NCBI GenBank assembly: GCA_965116115.1
Contig: OZ220486.1
Location: 1,488,001-1,552,000 of the forward strand
Length of the DNA stretch: 64,000 nt
Reading direction: 5' to 3'
DNA from: JAPOXR01 sp965116115
GTDB lineage: Bacteria > Pseudomonadota > Alphaproteobacteria > Rhodobacterales > Rhodobacteraceae
Numbering within the stretch: the stretch's first letter is position 1; each line of letters begins with the position of its first letter. Made by a program: the position numbers and the translations under genes. Positions 10,233-18,609 of this stretch are shown piece after piece. The notes under the pieces are model-generated. The model was not told the origin of the DNA, ran no database searches, and saw only the letters and a list, made by a program, of their open reading frames with translations.

Positions 10233-10311
10233 GCGGCTGTAGCTCAGTCTGGTTTAGAGTGCCGGCCTGTCACGCCGGAGGTCGCGGGTTCGAACCCCGT
10301 CAGCCGCGCCA
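10233..10311 (+). tRNA. tRNA-Asp (GTC)
   Basis: The acceptor stem GCGGCTG pairs with CAGCCGC. The anticodon arm CCGGC-CTGTCAC-GCCGG gives anticodon GTC, and the T-arm contains GGTTCGAACCC. The discriminator is G, followed by encoded CCA. Confidence 0.95.
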
Positions 10312-10768
10312 TTTTGTTCAGATATTCATCCGGCAAGTCACAAGCCTGATAGCAGGAATGTTCCGCTAAAATACGGCAATTTTTCTGCGGTGCTCTGGCA
10401 CACACTGTCTGTTCAGCGACAATCTAAGGTGACCGTGGTGCGAGCGCGATCTGCCCATTAATCGCAATGGGCGTCATCACAAGCGGATTGCCGTGGTGCC
10501 AGTTTTACCTCCGTTTGCCTGTTGTGCATCATTTTCGGTGCATGCGGCGATTCCATGCAGTTTTCAGCACGATTTCAGAAGGTTCGTTAACCGGCCTCCA
10601 TGGCCGGCAGCAAGCGTGCGCCTGACAACGGCCGCTTCAACGTGCCGGTTGCTGGCTTGCGGTACAATGTGATGTTCGGCCGCGCGGTGCCCGCGGACGG
10701 TACGGTTGATCGGAGGGGCGAGGGTTGATTCCGCCCCTATCCCCCGGCCGGAAATGCAGCACCTTTGG
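10312..10768 (+). other. no recognisable gene
   Basis: About 450 bases between tRNA-Asp and the decayed HEPN-like gene contain no reading frame I can support on either strand. No clear terminator is visible after the tRNA. Confidence 0.4.
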
Positions 10769-11391
10769 CTACTGGACAATGCCCTGCTTCCGCGCCGTCT
10801 TTATCGCAAGATTTTCAGAATTATCAAGGAATGCGAACAATGTGCTCAGGTCATCGATATAGTGCTGCCATTGTTCGTCGGCGGCATGCTCCCAAGCGTA
10901 CCGCTTCTTCCACAGTTGCACTTCGTCATCCATGTAGGTGAAGACATCCTTCAGGCTTTGCAGCGGCCGGTTTGCGGGGCCTTCGGGGACGGCCGGATCG
11001 TTTTTGCTCAGGAACGCTACCAAGGTGAACGGATGCTCGGTCGCAGCCTGCAAGTACAGCTGCTCCAGCTCGGCTTCCGCGGCAGCCCCGCGTATACCGA
11101 GCAAGTCGTGAAGCTTGGCAAGACGATGCCCGTCATGGCCCCCCGGGGGCTTGACGGCGTTCAGGCGCAGGAGGCACTTGAGCCTGAGTTCCAGAGCGAT
11201 CGCAAGATTGAAATGGCGACCGTCTTGAGGGATTCCCAGACGGTGTGCGACGGCCAGCCCGATGCGCCTCCCACAGGCGAGAGGTCTCCGTCCCTGACCT
11301 GAAGCCGGGCGATTTCGCGCTCAATCAGCCATGCGGCCTGTCGGAAGGCCCGTGTGTCGCCGATCAGTTTGAGGAACTGCACGCCGTTCAT
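10769..11391 (-). pseudogene. frameshifted HEPN-like protein next to an Xre-type antitoxin
   Basis: Two minus-strand frames join into one protein of about 205 residues if a frameshift near 11210-11230 is bridged. The first part starts with MNGVQFLKLIGDTRAF at 11391. The second continues HFNLAIALELRLKCLLRLN, then PPGGHDGHRLAKLHDLL, and runs to 10769. The pattern of an amphipathic helix with Leu/Lys followed by a GHD..KLhdLL segment resembles HEPN-type proteins of abortive-infection and toxin-antitoxin systems, but I do not see a clear RxxxxxH motif. The antitoxin gene ends 31 bases upstream on the same strand. Family assignment is tentative; the frameshift itself is clear. Confidence 0.4.
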
Positions 11392-11422
11392 CGCTTCGCT
11401 TCTGTCGGCTTCGGGCGGTCCG

Positions 11423-11872
11423 CTAGCGATATTCGGACGCTGGCCTTGCCGGGCGCGTCGCGAAATTCCCATTCAGTACGTAAAGATCGGGGATCGGTAG
11501 CGCGAAGCCGCCATTCCAGCCGGTTCCGCTATCCCCGACCGGCATACCCGGTTCCCAATCGGCCCCCAGAGGGCGAAGCCGGAGGCCTAAGGCGTTCATG
11601 ACCCTGACCACGGTGGCGAAACCGGGGTTCCCGTCCCCAGAAAGTGCCTTGTACAGACTTTCTCTCCCCAATCCGGTTTTTGCCGCGACGGCGGCTATCC
11701 CCTTGGATCGTGCGACATCTCCGAGCGCTGCTGCGATAATACGCAGATCGCTGTCTTCGAACGCTGCTTCCAAGTAGGCCACGACGTCGTCGACGTCTTC
11801 CAGATGGTCCGCAGCATCCCAGAGGCGGGTCTTCGTTCTTGCCGCATCGGCGCGGGTTCGCGAATCCTTCAT
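11423..11872 (-). CDS. Xre/HigA-type antitoxin (putative addiction-module antidote)
   Basis: This is a DNA-binding protein of the addiction-module antidote family. The core EDVDDVVAYLEAAFEDSD followed by LRIIAAALGDVARSKGIAAV and TGLGRESLYKALSGDGNPGF is the family signature, including the helix-turn-helix (about residues 50-95). The frame is open to 11989, but the ATG at 11872 is preferred because GGAGA stands ten bases ahead and the family normally starts here. A C-terminal extension of about 45 residues after GLRLRP is longer than usual. The typical RelE-like killer gene is not found beside it. The next gene on the strand is the frameshifted HEPN-like gene, so either that was the toxin or the antitoxin is orphaned. 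Confidence 0.75.
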   Translation of the reverse strand: MKDSRTRADAARTKTRLWDAADHLEDVDDVVAYLEAAFEDSDLRIIAAALGDVARSKGIAAVAAKTGLGRESLYKALSGDGNPGFATVVRVMNALGLRLRPLGADWEPGMPVGDSGTGWNGGFALPIPDLYVLNGNFATRPARPASEYR

Positions 11873-12104
11873 CGGTTGTCTCCGCAATGGTAAGTGGTCA
11901 GGTAGATTTTTTCGCTTGATTCTGTTTTTGTCCGTGTAATTGAATCCCTTATCAAGATTCCGATTGAACTCCGAAATGCATCGCTTCATTTGTAGACCGC
12001 GATTGAGGCGGATCTATATGCCATATGCGGATCAAGCGGGTGCGATACTATCTGTAACGAAAACGGAGGGAATCGCATGCCGTCGGGCTTCAACTGCTTG
12101 ACCT

Positions 12105-12222
12105 AGTAGTCTGTCTTTATTGTATTGATGGATACATAGAACGAAGTAGACGCGCCCGACATTAACGAGTTTAACGCTTCCGGTTGCTGCTCCCAACCCA
12201 CCCGTGCCATCAATCCTGCCAT
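12105..12222. repeat. 118-bp dispersed repeat, copy A
   Basis: This sequence recurs at 55417-55536 in the same orientation with roughly 90 percent identity by eye. Shared blocks include AGTCTGTCTTT, TTGTATTGATGGATA, AGAACGAAGTAGACGCGCCC, AACGAGTTTA and CGCTTCCGGTTGCTGCTCC. It lies just downstream of the PcfJ-like gene's 3' end. No coding potential or tRNA fold is evident, and its nature is unknown. Confidence 0.8.
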
Positions 12223-12234
12223 TTGGCTCAGGCC

Positions 12235-14436
12235 TCAGTCGGCGGATTGCCGGCTGCGCTGGTCAGACATGGTTCGCGCGGCACATGGGCAGAGGGCTGT
12301 CAAAAGGCCCCGCACGCCGGGTTTGGTGTAGAGGAATCCAAGTCCGCGGGCTCGAGCGAGTTCGCCGCCGAGGATATGCGATTTCCATTCTTCCCAGACA
12401 GCGTCCCGGACCTGCGCGGCATGCCAGTTTCTGCCCAGCGCGGCGGACCACTGGATCTGAATCGCAGCCTTTGAATTTGCCGTTGCACGGTTATCCAAAT
12501 ACTGGGCTTCACGCTGTCTTTTGCGCCAGATTCGGACAGTTTCGGTGTCCGCGTGCAGACTGCCCGACCTGAGCGCAGCCAGCCACTCCTGACTGGCTGC
12601 AAACGCTTTTTTGTTCGGTCTGCGGTTGTTTTTCGCCTTGTGCTGCCGAATTTCCAAGTCGGCAAGCGCGTGCCGGTCCGGTCCGTCCTCAACCGGTGAC
12701 AGTTCAATGGTCGAGTGACTCTCGGACAAATCGGAACTGCGCACCGAGAAAATATGGCAGTTTCCGTTCCGCGCTTTGCGGACATAGAGCCGCCCCACAC
12801 AGTGGTTCAGACGCTTCGATTCTTCCTTGAGCTGTTCTTCGGTCACAAGATTCTGCACGATGAGACCGTTGCTGGAAGTGAAACTGCCGGTCAGGGCAGG
12901 CCAGCTCCTGCCGTCGGAATAGGCTTCGCCGCCCCCGGCTTCGTCCGGTTCATCAACCGCTTCCGCCTCCATCAGAGCCGGGATCCGGGCGGTCCAGTTT
13001 CTGGCGGCAGACAGCAGGCTCCCGGGAATGTTTTTGGCGTTACCCGCGATAATCCCGAAGGCGATCGCGCGCCCGCGGATGAACAGATCGGGCGCCGGCG
13101 CGGGAATCGGATTTCCGGCCTGATCAATCGTGCAGAGAAGCAGCGGGAAAATGACGCTGCGGCTGAAATCGTCCACCATCTCCAGCGTGTCGGCGGTTGC
13201 CAGCGCCATCTGCCGCCGGTCAAATTCATCTTCGCGCAGGCAGTAAGCGCGGGCCAGCGATGACTTATAACCTGCCCAGTCGCCTTTTGCGGCCGCGAGC
13301 ACAGTGCGCAGCGGCACGCCGAACCCGGAATTTATCGGCAAAGCGCAAGCCGAAACGACGTCGATGAAGGAAGTCCATGCGGTGTCGTTATCGGGCATCC
13401 AGTTTGCTGGAAAGCCGCGGAACAGACTGAACACCTGCTCAAGGCTCAAATCTCCGCCGATGCTGTAGCGGCGCGCACGATCGATGCCCATCGGATCAGT
13501 TCCACGCGCGGCCTCGCCGAATTCGAACAGACGGTCATCAGGCAAAGGAGACTGAAGATTCTTAAGGCGCTTCAGGTGTCCCCGGCCGAGGCCGGTGCGT
13601 TCTGACAGCGCAGGTCCCAGAGGCTCCGCGCCGTCAATTCGTCGCTGCAGAACGGAATCGATCGCCAGCGCTTCCGCAAGCAGCGGATAGGCCGATGCGG
13701 CCTGCATCCTGTGTCTGTGATGCGGCGAAGTAGTGTCGCCGAAATAATGCACGGCAGCGGCCTTCGGGGCCGCGACCGCGCTCAGCGCCTCGGCTGCGGC
13801 AGTCAAGCTGACTGCGCCGAATCCGTCAGGAAGATCAATGCCGCGCCGGGTCTGGTCAGTCAGCATGATCTCAGCCCCGAGCAGGGCCGATTCATCGGCC
13901 TCCGCCCTGAGAAGAAAATCCGGGGCAGGATGAATCAGGTCGCCGTCGCGAGCCAGTATATTGGCCGAAATGCCGGCGCTGACCGTATCCCGTGTCAGTT
14001 GAAGCGGATTTTGCCGCGGCTCCGCGAATCCGGCTCCAGTCGGGCTGCCGACATTCATGAAGGCGTCGATATCCAAGAGTTCTGACCCGAAGTCTGAATC
14101 TGCCGCGTCCGCGTCGTCTTTGTCGGTCAGCGTGACGTCCGCGGCCCTCGCCAAGATCGACAGAACGAAGGCTTCGCCCAGAGCCGCCGCCGATTTTCCG
14201 TCGTTCAACAGACCGGCAATTGTCTCGCGGTCACCCTGCGCCGGACGGAACTCCGCTGACCGAAGCTGAAGAACCGGCAGTCCGACATCAATCAGTGACC
14301 GGATGGCGGCCCGGCCGGTGGTCCGGTTGATCCGGGCCCGCACTGAATCGTGCCGGGGAAAATCCTCGCCGGAACTCCCGCTGAGCCAGACAGCGGCCCA
14401 GACGGTTTCCTGGGTGACTTCGGTGGCAATCCGCAT
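12235..14436 (-). CDS. PcfJ-like domain protein
   Basis: This is a large protein of about 730 residues whose C-terminal third has the PcfJ-like signature. It reads LVTEEQLKEESKRLNHCVGRLYV, where the central NHCVG is the hallmark, then a short beta region ending in HIFSVRSS and the TIELSP segment. Next comes IRQHKAKNNRRPNK. PcfJ-like proteins are typical of plasmids and integrative elements, and their biochemical role is unknown. The N-terminal two thirds show no domain I recognise. The frame extends to 14523, but the ATG at 14436 is preferred; a GGAGG lies about 15 bases before it, rather far, so the start is uncertain. The neighbours are a toxin-antitoxin-like pair and a dispersed repeat, so the locus has an island character. 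Confidence 0.65.
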   Translation of the reverse strand: MRIATEVTQETVWAAVWLSGSSGEDFPRHDSVRARINRTTGRAAIRSLIDVGLPVLQLRSAEFRPAQGDRETIAGLLNDGKSAAALGEAFVLSILARAADVTLTDKDDADAADSDFGSELLDIDAFMNVGSPTGAGFAEPRQNPLQLTRDTVSAGISANILARDGDLIHPAPDFLLRAEADESALLGAEIMLTDQTRRGIDLPDGFGAVSLTAAAEALSAVAAPKAAAVHYFGDTTSPHHRHRMQAASAYPLLAEALAIDSVLQRRIDGAEPLGPALSERTGLGRGHLKRLKNLQSPLPDDRLFEFGEAARGTDPMGIDRARRYSIGGDLSLEQVFSLFRGFPANWMPDNDTAWTSFIDVVSACALPINSGFGVPLRTVLAAAKGDWAGYKSSLARAYCLREDEFDRRQMALATADTLEMVDDFSRSVIFPLLLCTIDQAGNPIPAPAPDLFIRGRAIAFGIIAGNAKNIPGSLLSAARNWTARIPALMEAEAVDEPDEAGGGEAYSDGRSWPALTGSFTSSNGLIVQNLVTEEQLKEESKRLNHCVGRLYVRKARNGNCHIFSVRSSDLSESHSTIELSPVEDGPDRHALADLEIRQHKAKNNRRPNKKAFAASQEWLAALRSGSLHADTETVRIWRKRQREAQYLDNRATANSKAAIQIQWSAALGRNWHAAQVRDAVWEEWKSHILGGELARARGLGFLYTKPGVRGLLTALCPCAARTMSDQRSRQSAD

Positions 14437-14649
14437 TTGCTCAGCACGGCCCTCCTGCTGCGCTGTTAATTTTTCACGCCGCGCCCGGCAGCTGGGGGCT
14501 GGGGGGCAGATGACCGGTATCAATATTCAAGCGATGGACACAATCACGGAATTTGCCGTTTGCCGCCGCTCAGACCATCAAACTGATTGTCGCGCTGCTG
14601 TCATTTCGACTTCCGTTGTTGAACAGCATCCGGCAGTCTATCTCAACAG

Positions 14650-15396
14650 TCAGAGGCTTGAAGGCGGAACATTCACGGTTTTGCCGCCCGGTCTCGGGCT
14701 GACTGCCTGCCGAATGTCGGCGATGCCGCGGATTTCGCTGAGTATGATCGCCGTCGCGTCCGCGCAAGAGATGCCGGGCGAGATGTCGGACAGGCTTCCG
14801 ACCGTTGCCGGATCAAGCGGCAGGTTCAGTGCCGGATAGGCCGCCGCCATCGCTTCGCGGGGTTGGTGCGCCGGACCGACCATCATGACGGCGCCGAGGT
14901 GAAAACCGTGTCTTGTGATCCGTTGGCCGAGGCCGGCGACTTTCCTTCCGTTCCCGTTCAGGCTGTATTTTCCGAGGCAGTATTCATCGGGGAGGGAGCC
15001 GATGTTGAGGTTGACGCCGAGGTGCCGTCCGGCTTTCCGAATGAGGCCGGCAAAGAAACCGAAGCGCGCCATCGGGTCCGAATGTGCGCCGGCGGTCGGC
15101 GCGACAAGATCAACCACGACGGATGCGCCGTCGTAAACGGCCAAATGCCCGCCCGCCGGTCTAGGGGCCGGCTCGAAGCCCAGTTCGGAAACGATTCCGC
15201 ATGCCTCGGCGTATCCCGGGCGCAGGATGTCTAGACGGGAAAACGCCGCCGTCGCCGCAGGCCGGAACACGCGCAATATGCCCCTGCGCCCGCCGCTCAG
15301 ATCTGCGAGCGCGTTCTTGACGAATGCCATGTCGCCCTCGGCTCCGAGTGCTTCCGTCTCGACAAGGTCGATCGGTCCGGAAAAATGCGCCGGCAT
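14650..15396 (-). CDS. lipoate-protein ligase family protein
   Basis: This is a protein of the LplA/LipB/BPL catalytic fold (248 residues) that would attach lipoate or octanoate to a lipoyl-domain lysine. The ligand-site motif RPAGGHLAVYD (about 79-89) corresponds to RRxGGG.v.hD. It is followed by a PDEYCLGKYSLNGNGRKVAG segment in which the GRKVAG lysine corresponds to the catalytic Lys. It is the last gene of the eleven-gene minus-strand array, eight bases after the aldolase stop. Its position two genes from a free lipoyl-domain gene suggests it serves that protein. Specificity for lipoate, octanoate or another acyl group is not decidable from sequence. Confidence 0.82.
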   Translation of the reverse strand: MPAHFSGPIDLVETEALGAEGDMAFVKNALADLSGGRRGILRVFRPAATAAFSRLDILRPGYAEACGIVSELGFEPAPRPAGGHLAVYDGASVVVDLVAPTAGAHSDPMARFGFFAGLIRKAGRHLGVNLNIGSLPDEYCLGKYSLNGNGRKVAGLGQRITRHGFHLGAVMMVGPAHQPREAMAAAYPALNLPLDPATVGSLSDISPGISCADATAIILSEIRGIADIRQAVSPRPGGKTVNVPPSSL

Positions 15397-15404
15397 CTTT
15401 CACA

Positions 15405-16265
15405 TCACGCGACGGCCTTCGCCGGGCCGAGCGCGCCGGCAACGCCGTATTGGCGCATTTTGTCGATCGCCGCCGCCGTCATCCGCCGCCGGCCTTCGGC
15501 CATCGCGTCTTCCAGCTGGCGGTCGCCTTCCGCGAACACAGCTTCCATCCCCGCCCGGAAAGCGTGGCGGAGGTCGGTATCGGCGTTGAACTTCCGCACT
15601 CCTGCGGCGCGGGCGGCGCGCACGTCCGCTTCCGGAAGTCCGGACGCGCCGTGCAGAACAAGCGGAATGCCGACCGCACCGCGGATTGCCTCGATCCGCG
15701 GAATGTCCAGCGGCGGAACTTTGCCGTTCACAGTCCCGTGCACGATTCCTGCTGAAATCGCCAAGGTGTCGACATTCGTCTCTTCCACGAAACGCTCGGC
15801 CTCGCCCGTGTCGGTGAGATACCCGCTCCAGTCCACGTCTTCGCCGGCATCGGGAATACGGCCGAGTTCCGCTTCGACAGGAATGCCGAAGTCGTGGCAG
15901 ATCTCGACTGTCCGCCGGGTCCGGGCGATGTTGGCGCTCAGATCTAGATGCGCGTAGTCGCACATGATCGAATTGAAGCCGAGCTTGATCGCTTCCAGCA
16001 CCTCGCCCCAAGTACCGTGATCAAGGTGAATGACGTATGCGGCGTCCGAAGCTTCGGCGACCCGCTTGGTCATCTCGAACGCCCGGCGGATTCCCATATG
16101 AGGCACGATCGTGCGCCCGACCTGAAGAAAAACCGGCGAATTCGCTTCGACCGCGGCCCGAACAAGCGCCTCGGTCGTTTCCTCATTGTGCATATTGAAG
16201 GCCCCGACTGCGTAGCCGCCGGTTTGGGCGTCCTTCAGAATTTCCAATGGGTCTGCGAGCGGCAT
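15405..16265 (-). CDS. class II ketose-bisphosphate aldolase
   Basis: This is a zinc-dependent class II aldolase of the FbaA/GatY/KbaY family (286 residues) that cleaves a ketose phosphate to DHAP plus an aldehyde. The Zn and active-site motifs are visible: the HLDHGTW segment with the metal-binding His (about 80), the VEAELGRIPDAGED segment, AISAGIVHGTV with a metal-binding His, and LVLHGASGLPEADV, then RKFNADTDL. It starts 11 bases after the lipoyl-domain gene. In this operon it follows an FGGY kinase and a GlpD-like dehydrogenase, so the substrate is probably a ketose phosphate or bisphosphate made by them (inference). It is more GatY/KbaY-like than the glycolytic enzyme. Confidence 0.88.
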   Translation of the reverse strand: MPLADPLEILKDAQTGGYAVGAFNMHNEETTEALVRAAVEANSPVFLQVGRTIVPHMGIRRAFEMTKRVAEASDAAYVIHLDHGTWGEVLEAIKLGFNSIMCDYAHLDLSANIARTRRTVEICHDFGIPVEAELGRIPDAGEDVDWSGYLTDTGEAERFVEETNVDTLAISAGIVHGTVNGKVPPLDIPRIEAIRGAVGIPLVLHGASGLPEADVRAARAAGVRKFNADTDLRHAFRAGMEAVFAEGDRQLEDAMAEGRRRMTAAAIDKMRQYGVAGALGPAKAVA

Positions 16266-16276
16266 CGGTCCGTTTT

Positions 16277-16516
16277 TCAGGTTTCGACGATGGCCACCGG
16301 TGCGCGGACGGGCACGGTTTCGCCGGTTTGCGCGAGTATACTGACCAGCTTCCCGGCAGCTGGCGAGAGGATTTCGCCTTCGACCTTTTCGGCCTCGGCG
16401 CTGGCGACAGGCTCCTCCTCTTTAACTTCGTCACCGACCTTCTTCAGCCATTCTAGGATGGTGCCCTCGTTCATGCCCATGCCCCACTGGGGAAGAAGAA
16501 CTTTGATCTGCGGCAT
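16277..16516 (-). CDS. free-standing lipoyl/biotinyl-domain protein
   Basis: A 79-residue protein consisting only of a lipoyl-type hammerhead domain. The modified lysine is expected in AEAEKVEGEI at about residue 44, and LPQWGMGMNEGTILEWLKKVGD matches the N-terminal half of E2 lipoyl domains. It lacks both the peripheral-subunit-binding domain and any acyltransferase domain. It sits between the E1-beta gene and the aldolase gene, and a lipoate ligase is encoded two genes on. It probably acts as a swinging carrier for the E1 encoded just upstream, either without an E2 core or with an E2 supplied elsewhere such as the AcoC-like protein at 26590-27870. Confidence 0.9.
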   Translation of the reverse strand: MPQIKVLLPQWGMGMNEGTILEWLKKVGDEVKEEEPVASAEAEKVEGEILSPAAGKLVSILAQTGETVPVRAPVAIVET

Positions 16517-16585
16517 TTTACGGGTTCCTTTTCTCAGGCGGCCGGGGTCGGATTGGCGGCACGCTGCGGTCTTGATGCCCGGACC

Positions 16586-17611
16586 TCAGCGCCGCCGTTG
16601 CCAGAAGCGGCGCGGCGTGAAGTCGAGCGCGCGCCGCGCTGCGGCCTCGATGCGGGCGGCATCAGGATACAGCTGTTGCTCCAAGGCCGGCGCGAACGGG
16701 ATCTGTGTGTCGGGCGTGGTGACGCGCATGATCGGCGCTTTGAGCGCGTCGAAAGCCTCTTCGGCTATAATCGCCGAAATCTCGGCCGCCGCGCCGCAGG
16801 TGCGGTGCGCCGGGTCAGCGATGACAAGGCGGCCGGTCTTGGCGACCGAGGCGAGGATCGCTTCGCGGCTGAGAGGAACCATGGTGCGCGGGTCGATCAG
16901 TTCGACCGAGATGCCTTGATCCCGGAGCTTCTTCGCGGCCTTCCACGCCTCGGGCACCGAGCCCGAGATGGCGATGATGGTCACGTCCCCGCCTTCGAAG
17001 ATCGTTTTCGCCTGACCCAGCGGAATGCGGTACTCCTCGTCCGGCACCTCTTCCTTGATGCCCCACAGCGGGCATGCCTCGAAACAGATCACCGGGTCGT
17101 CACTGTCGACAGCGCTGCGGAGAAGGCCCTTCGCGTCACGCGGGGAAGCGGGGGTGATGATCTTCAATCCCGGCACGTTCATCAGCATCGGGTAAGGCCG
17201 GTCCGAATGGTGCGCCCCGGTCGAGAGACCGTAGAACATGGCCGAGCGGATCACCAGAGGCACCGACGCCTGGCCGCCGAACATATAACGGTTCTTGGCG
17301 ATCTGGTTCACCAGCTGGTCGAAAGCCAGATACATGAAGCTGGAATAGGAAAGGTCAACGATCGGCCTCAGACCCGTCATGGCCGCGCCCGCGGCGGCCC
17401 CTGTGATCACTTCCTCCGAGATCGGCGTGTTCCGGATGCGGGTCGGCCCGAAGATTCTCAGGAAATCGCCCTCTTCCGCCCGGCTTTTGCCGCCGGTGGT
17501 GCCGTAGACATTTGCCTCGACATCCTCGCCGATGATGATGACGTTTTCGTCCGCTTCCATCGCTTCGCGCTGCGCGGCGCCGATGGCTCCCAGATAACTC
17601 ATAACGCTCAT
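16586..17611 (-). CDS. TPP-dependent dehydrogenase E1 component, beta subunit
   Basis: This is the beta chain (341 residues) of a two-chain E1 of the pyruvate/acetoin dehydrogenase type. Characteristic parts are the N-terminal GAIGAAQREAMEADENVIIIGEDV, the PISEEVITGAAAGAAMTGLRPI segment, and the C-terminal transketolase domain with GSVPEAWKAAKKLRDQGISVELIDPRT. It overlaps the alpha-subunit stop by four bases (ATGA), indicating translational coupling. A 69-base gap separates it from the lipoyl-domain gene. Sequence alone does not separate pyruvate, branched-chain oxoacid and acetoin substrates. Context with polyol genes favours a hydroxyketone or sugar-derived substrate (inference). Confidence 0.9.
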   Translation of the reverse strand: MSVMSYLGAIGAAQREAMEADENVIIIGEDVEANVYGTTGGKSRAEEGDFLRIFGPTRIRNTPISEEVITGAAAGAAMTGLRPIVDLSYSSFMYLAFDQLVNQIAKNRYMFGGQASVPLVIRSAMFYGLSTGAHHSDRPYPMLMNVPGLKIITPASPRDAKGLLRSAVDSDDPVICFEACPLWGIKEEVPDEEYRIPLGQAKTIFEGGDVTIIAISGSVPEAWKAAKKLRDQGISVELIDPRTMVPLSREAILASVAKTGRLVIADPAHRTCGAAAEISAIIAEEAFDALKAPIMRVTTPDTQIPFAPALEQQLYPDAARIEAAARRALDFTPRRFWQRRR

Positions 17612-18609
17612 GCCGGCTCTCCCGCGGGGTCTGTGTACAGATCCTTGAAGGCGTCTTCCGGGTCGGGGTCGGGGCTGCCATCGGCGAACGCGACCGCGTC
17701 TTCGACCTCGGCAAGAACCTCGGCCTCCATCGTGTCAAGCTCTTCGGCGTCCGCGGCGCCGTTTTCAATCAGCCAGTCACGGAAAATCACCACGGGATCG
17801 CGCGCTTTCCATTTCTCTTTTTCGTCCGGGTCGCGATAGTCGACGCCGAGCCGCAGACCCTCGGAATGCTCGTTGAAACGGTAAGTCACGACCTCGATCA
17901 GCGTCGGCCCGGCACCGGCGCGGGCCCTGTTCACCGCCGCCAGCGCCGTCTCATGGACTTTCAGCACATCCTGCCCGTCTTCAACCCGGACCCCGGGCAT
18001 TTTGAAGCCGCCGGCGCGTTCGGCCACTGTGCCCGCGGTCACCGTGCAGGCCGGTGTCGACAGCGCGTACTGGTTGTTTTCACAAAGGAAAATCACAGGC
18101 AGCCGCCAGACCGAGGCAAGGTTCATCGATTCGTAAAATCCGCCCTGGTTAGCTGCTCCGTCGCCGAAAAACGCCAGAGCGACTTGTCCGGTGGCCTTCA
18201 CCTTCGCGGTCAGCGCCGCGCCAACGGCTATCGGTATCGACGAGCCGACAATGCCGCTTTCGCCGAGAGAGCCGACGGAAAAATCCGCCAGATGCAGGGA
18301 ACCGCCCTTGCCGCGGCACACGCCAGTTGCCTTCCCGGCGAGTTCCGCCATCAGCGGACCGAGTTTCGAACCCTTGCCGATGGGGTGGCCGTGGCTTCGG
18401 TGGTTGCCGGTCATATAATCGCCGACGTCCAGCGCCATCGCCGCGCCGACAACCTGCGCCTCCTGTCCGATCGAGGTGTGCACCGTGCCGGGGAGAAGGC
18501 CTAACCGGACCATCTTTGAGCAGCGTTCGTCAAACCGCCGGATGCGCAGCATCCGGCGCTGCATTTCCAACAGATCGGCCTTTTTCAGGTTCATGTCCGT
18601 CTCCGTCAC
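17608..18609 (-). CDS. TPP-dependent dehydrogenase E1 component, alpha subunit
   Basis: This is the alpha chain (333 residues) of the E1. The TPP/Mg motif starts at FFGDGAANQGGFYESMNLAS and ends with LCENNQYALSTP (about 145-180). The N-terminal helix MQRRMLRIRRFDERC and the RGKGGSLHLADF loop are typical, as is the C-terminal TYRFNEHSEG. Its start overlaps the FGGY kinase stop by four bases. A second, separately organised E1 pair exists at 27870-29908, and the two alpha chains are similar but clearly distinct, so the window holds two such complexes. Confidence 0.92.
   Translation of the reverse strand: MTETDMNLKKADLLEMQRRMLRIRRFDERCSKMVRLGLLPGTVHTSIGQEAQVVGAAMALDVGDYMTGNHRSHGHPIGKGSKLGPLMAELAGKATGVCRGKGGSLHLADFSVGSLGESGIVGSSIPIAVGAALTAKVKATGQVALAFFGDGAANQGGFYESMNLASVWRLPVIFLCENNQYALSTPACTVTAGTVAERAGGFKMPGVRVEDGQDVLKVHETALAAVNRARAGAGPTLIEVVTYRFNEHSEGLRLGVDYRDPDEKEKWKARDPVVIFRDWLIENGAADAEELDTMEAEVLAEVEDAVAFADGSPDPDPEDAFKDLYTDPAGEPA

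Noticed and set aside
12715..13263. Long plus-strand frame opposite the PcfJ-like gene
   Set aside because: It is an antisense shadow in a GC-rich coding region. The product has no family features and the minus-strand gene has a clear domain.
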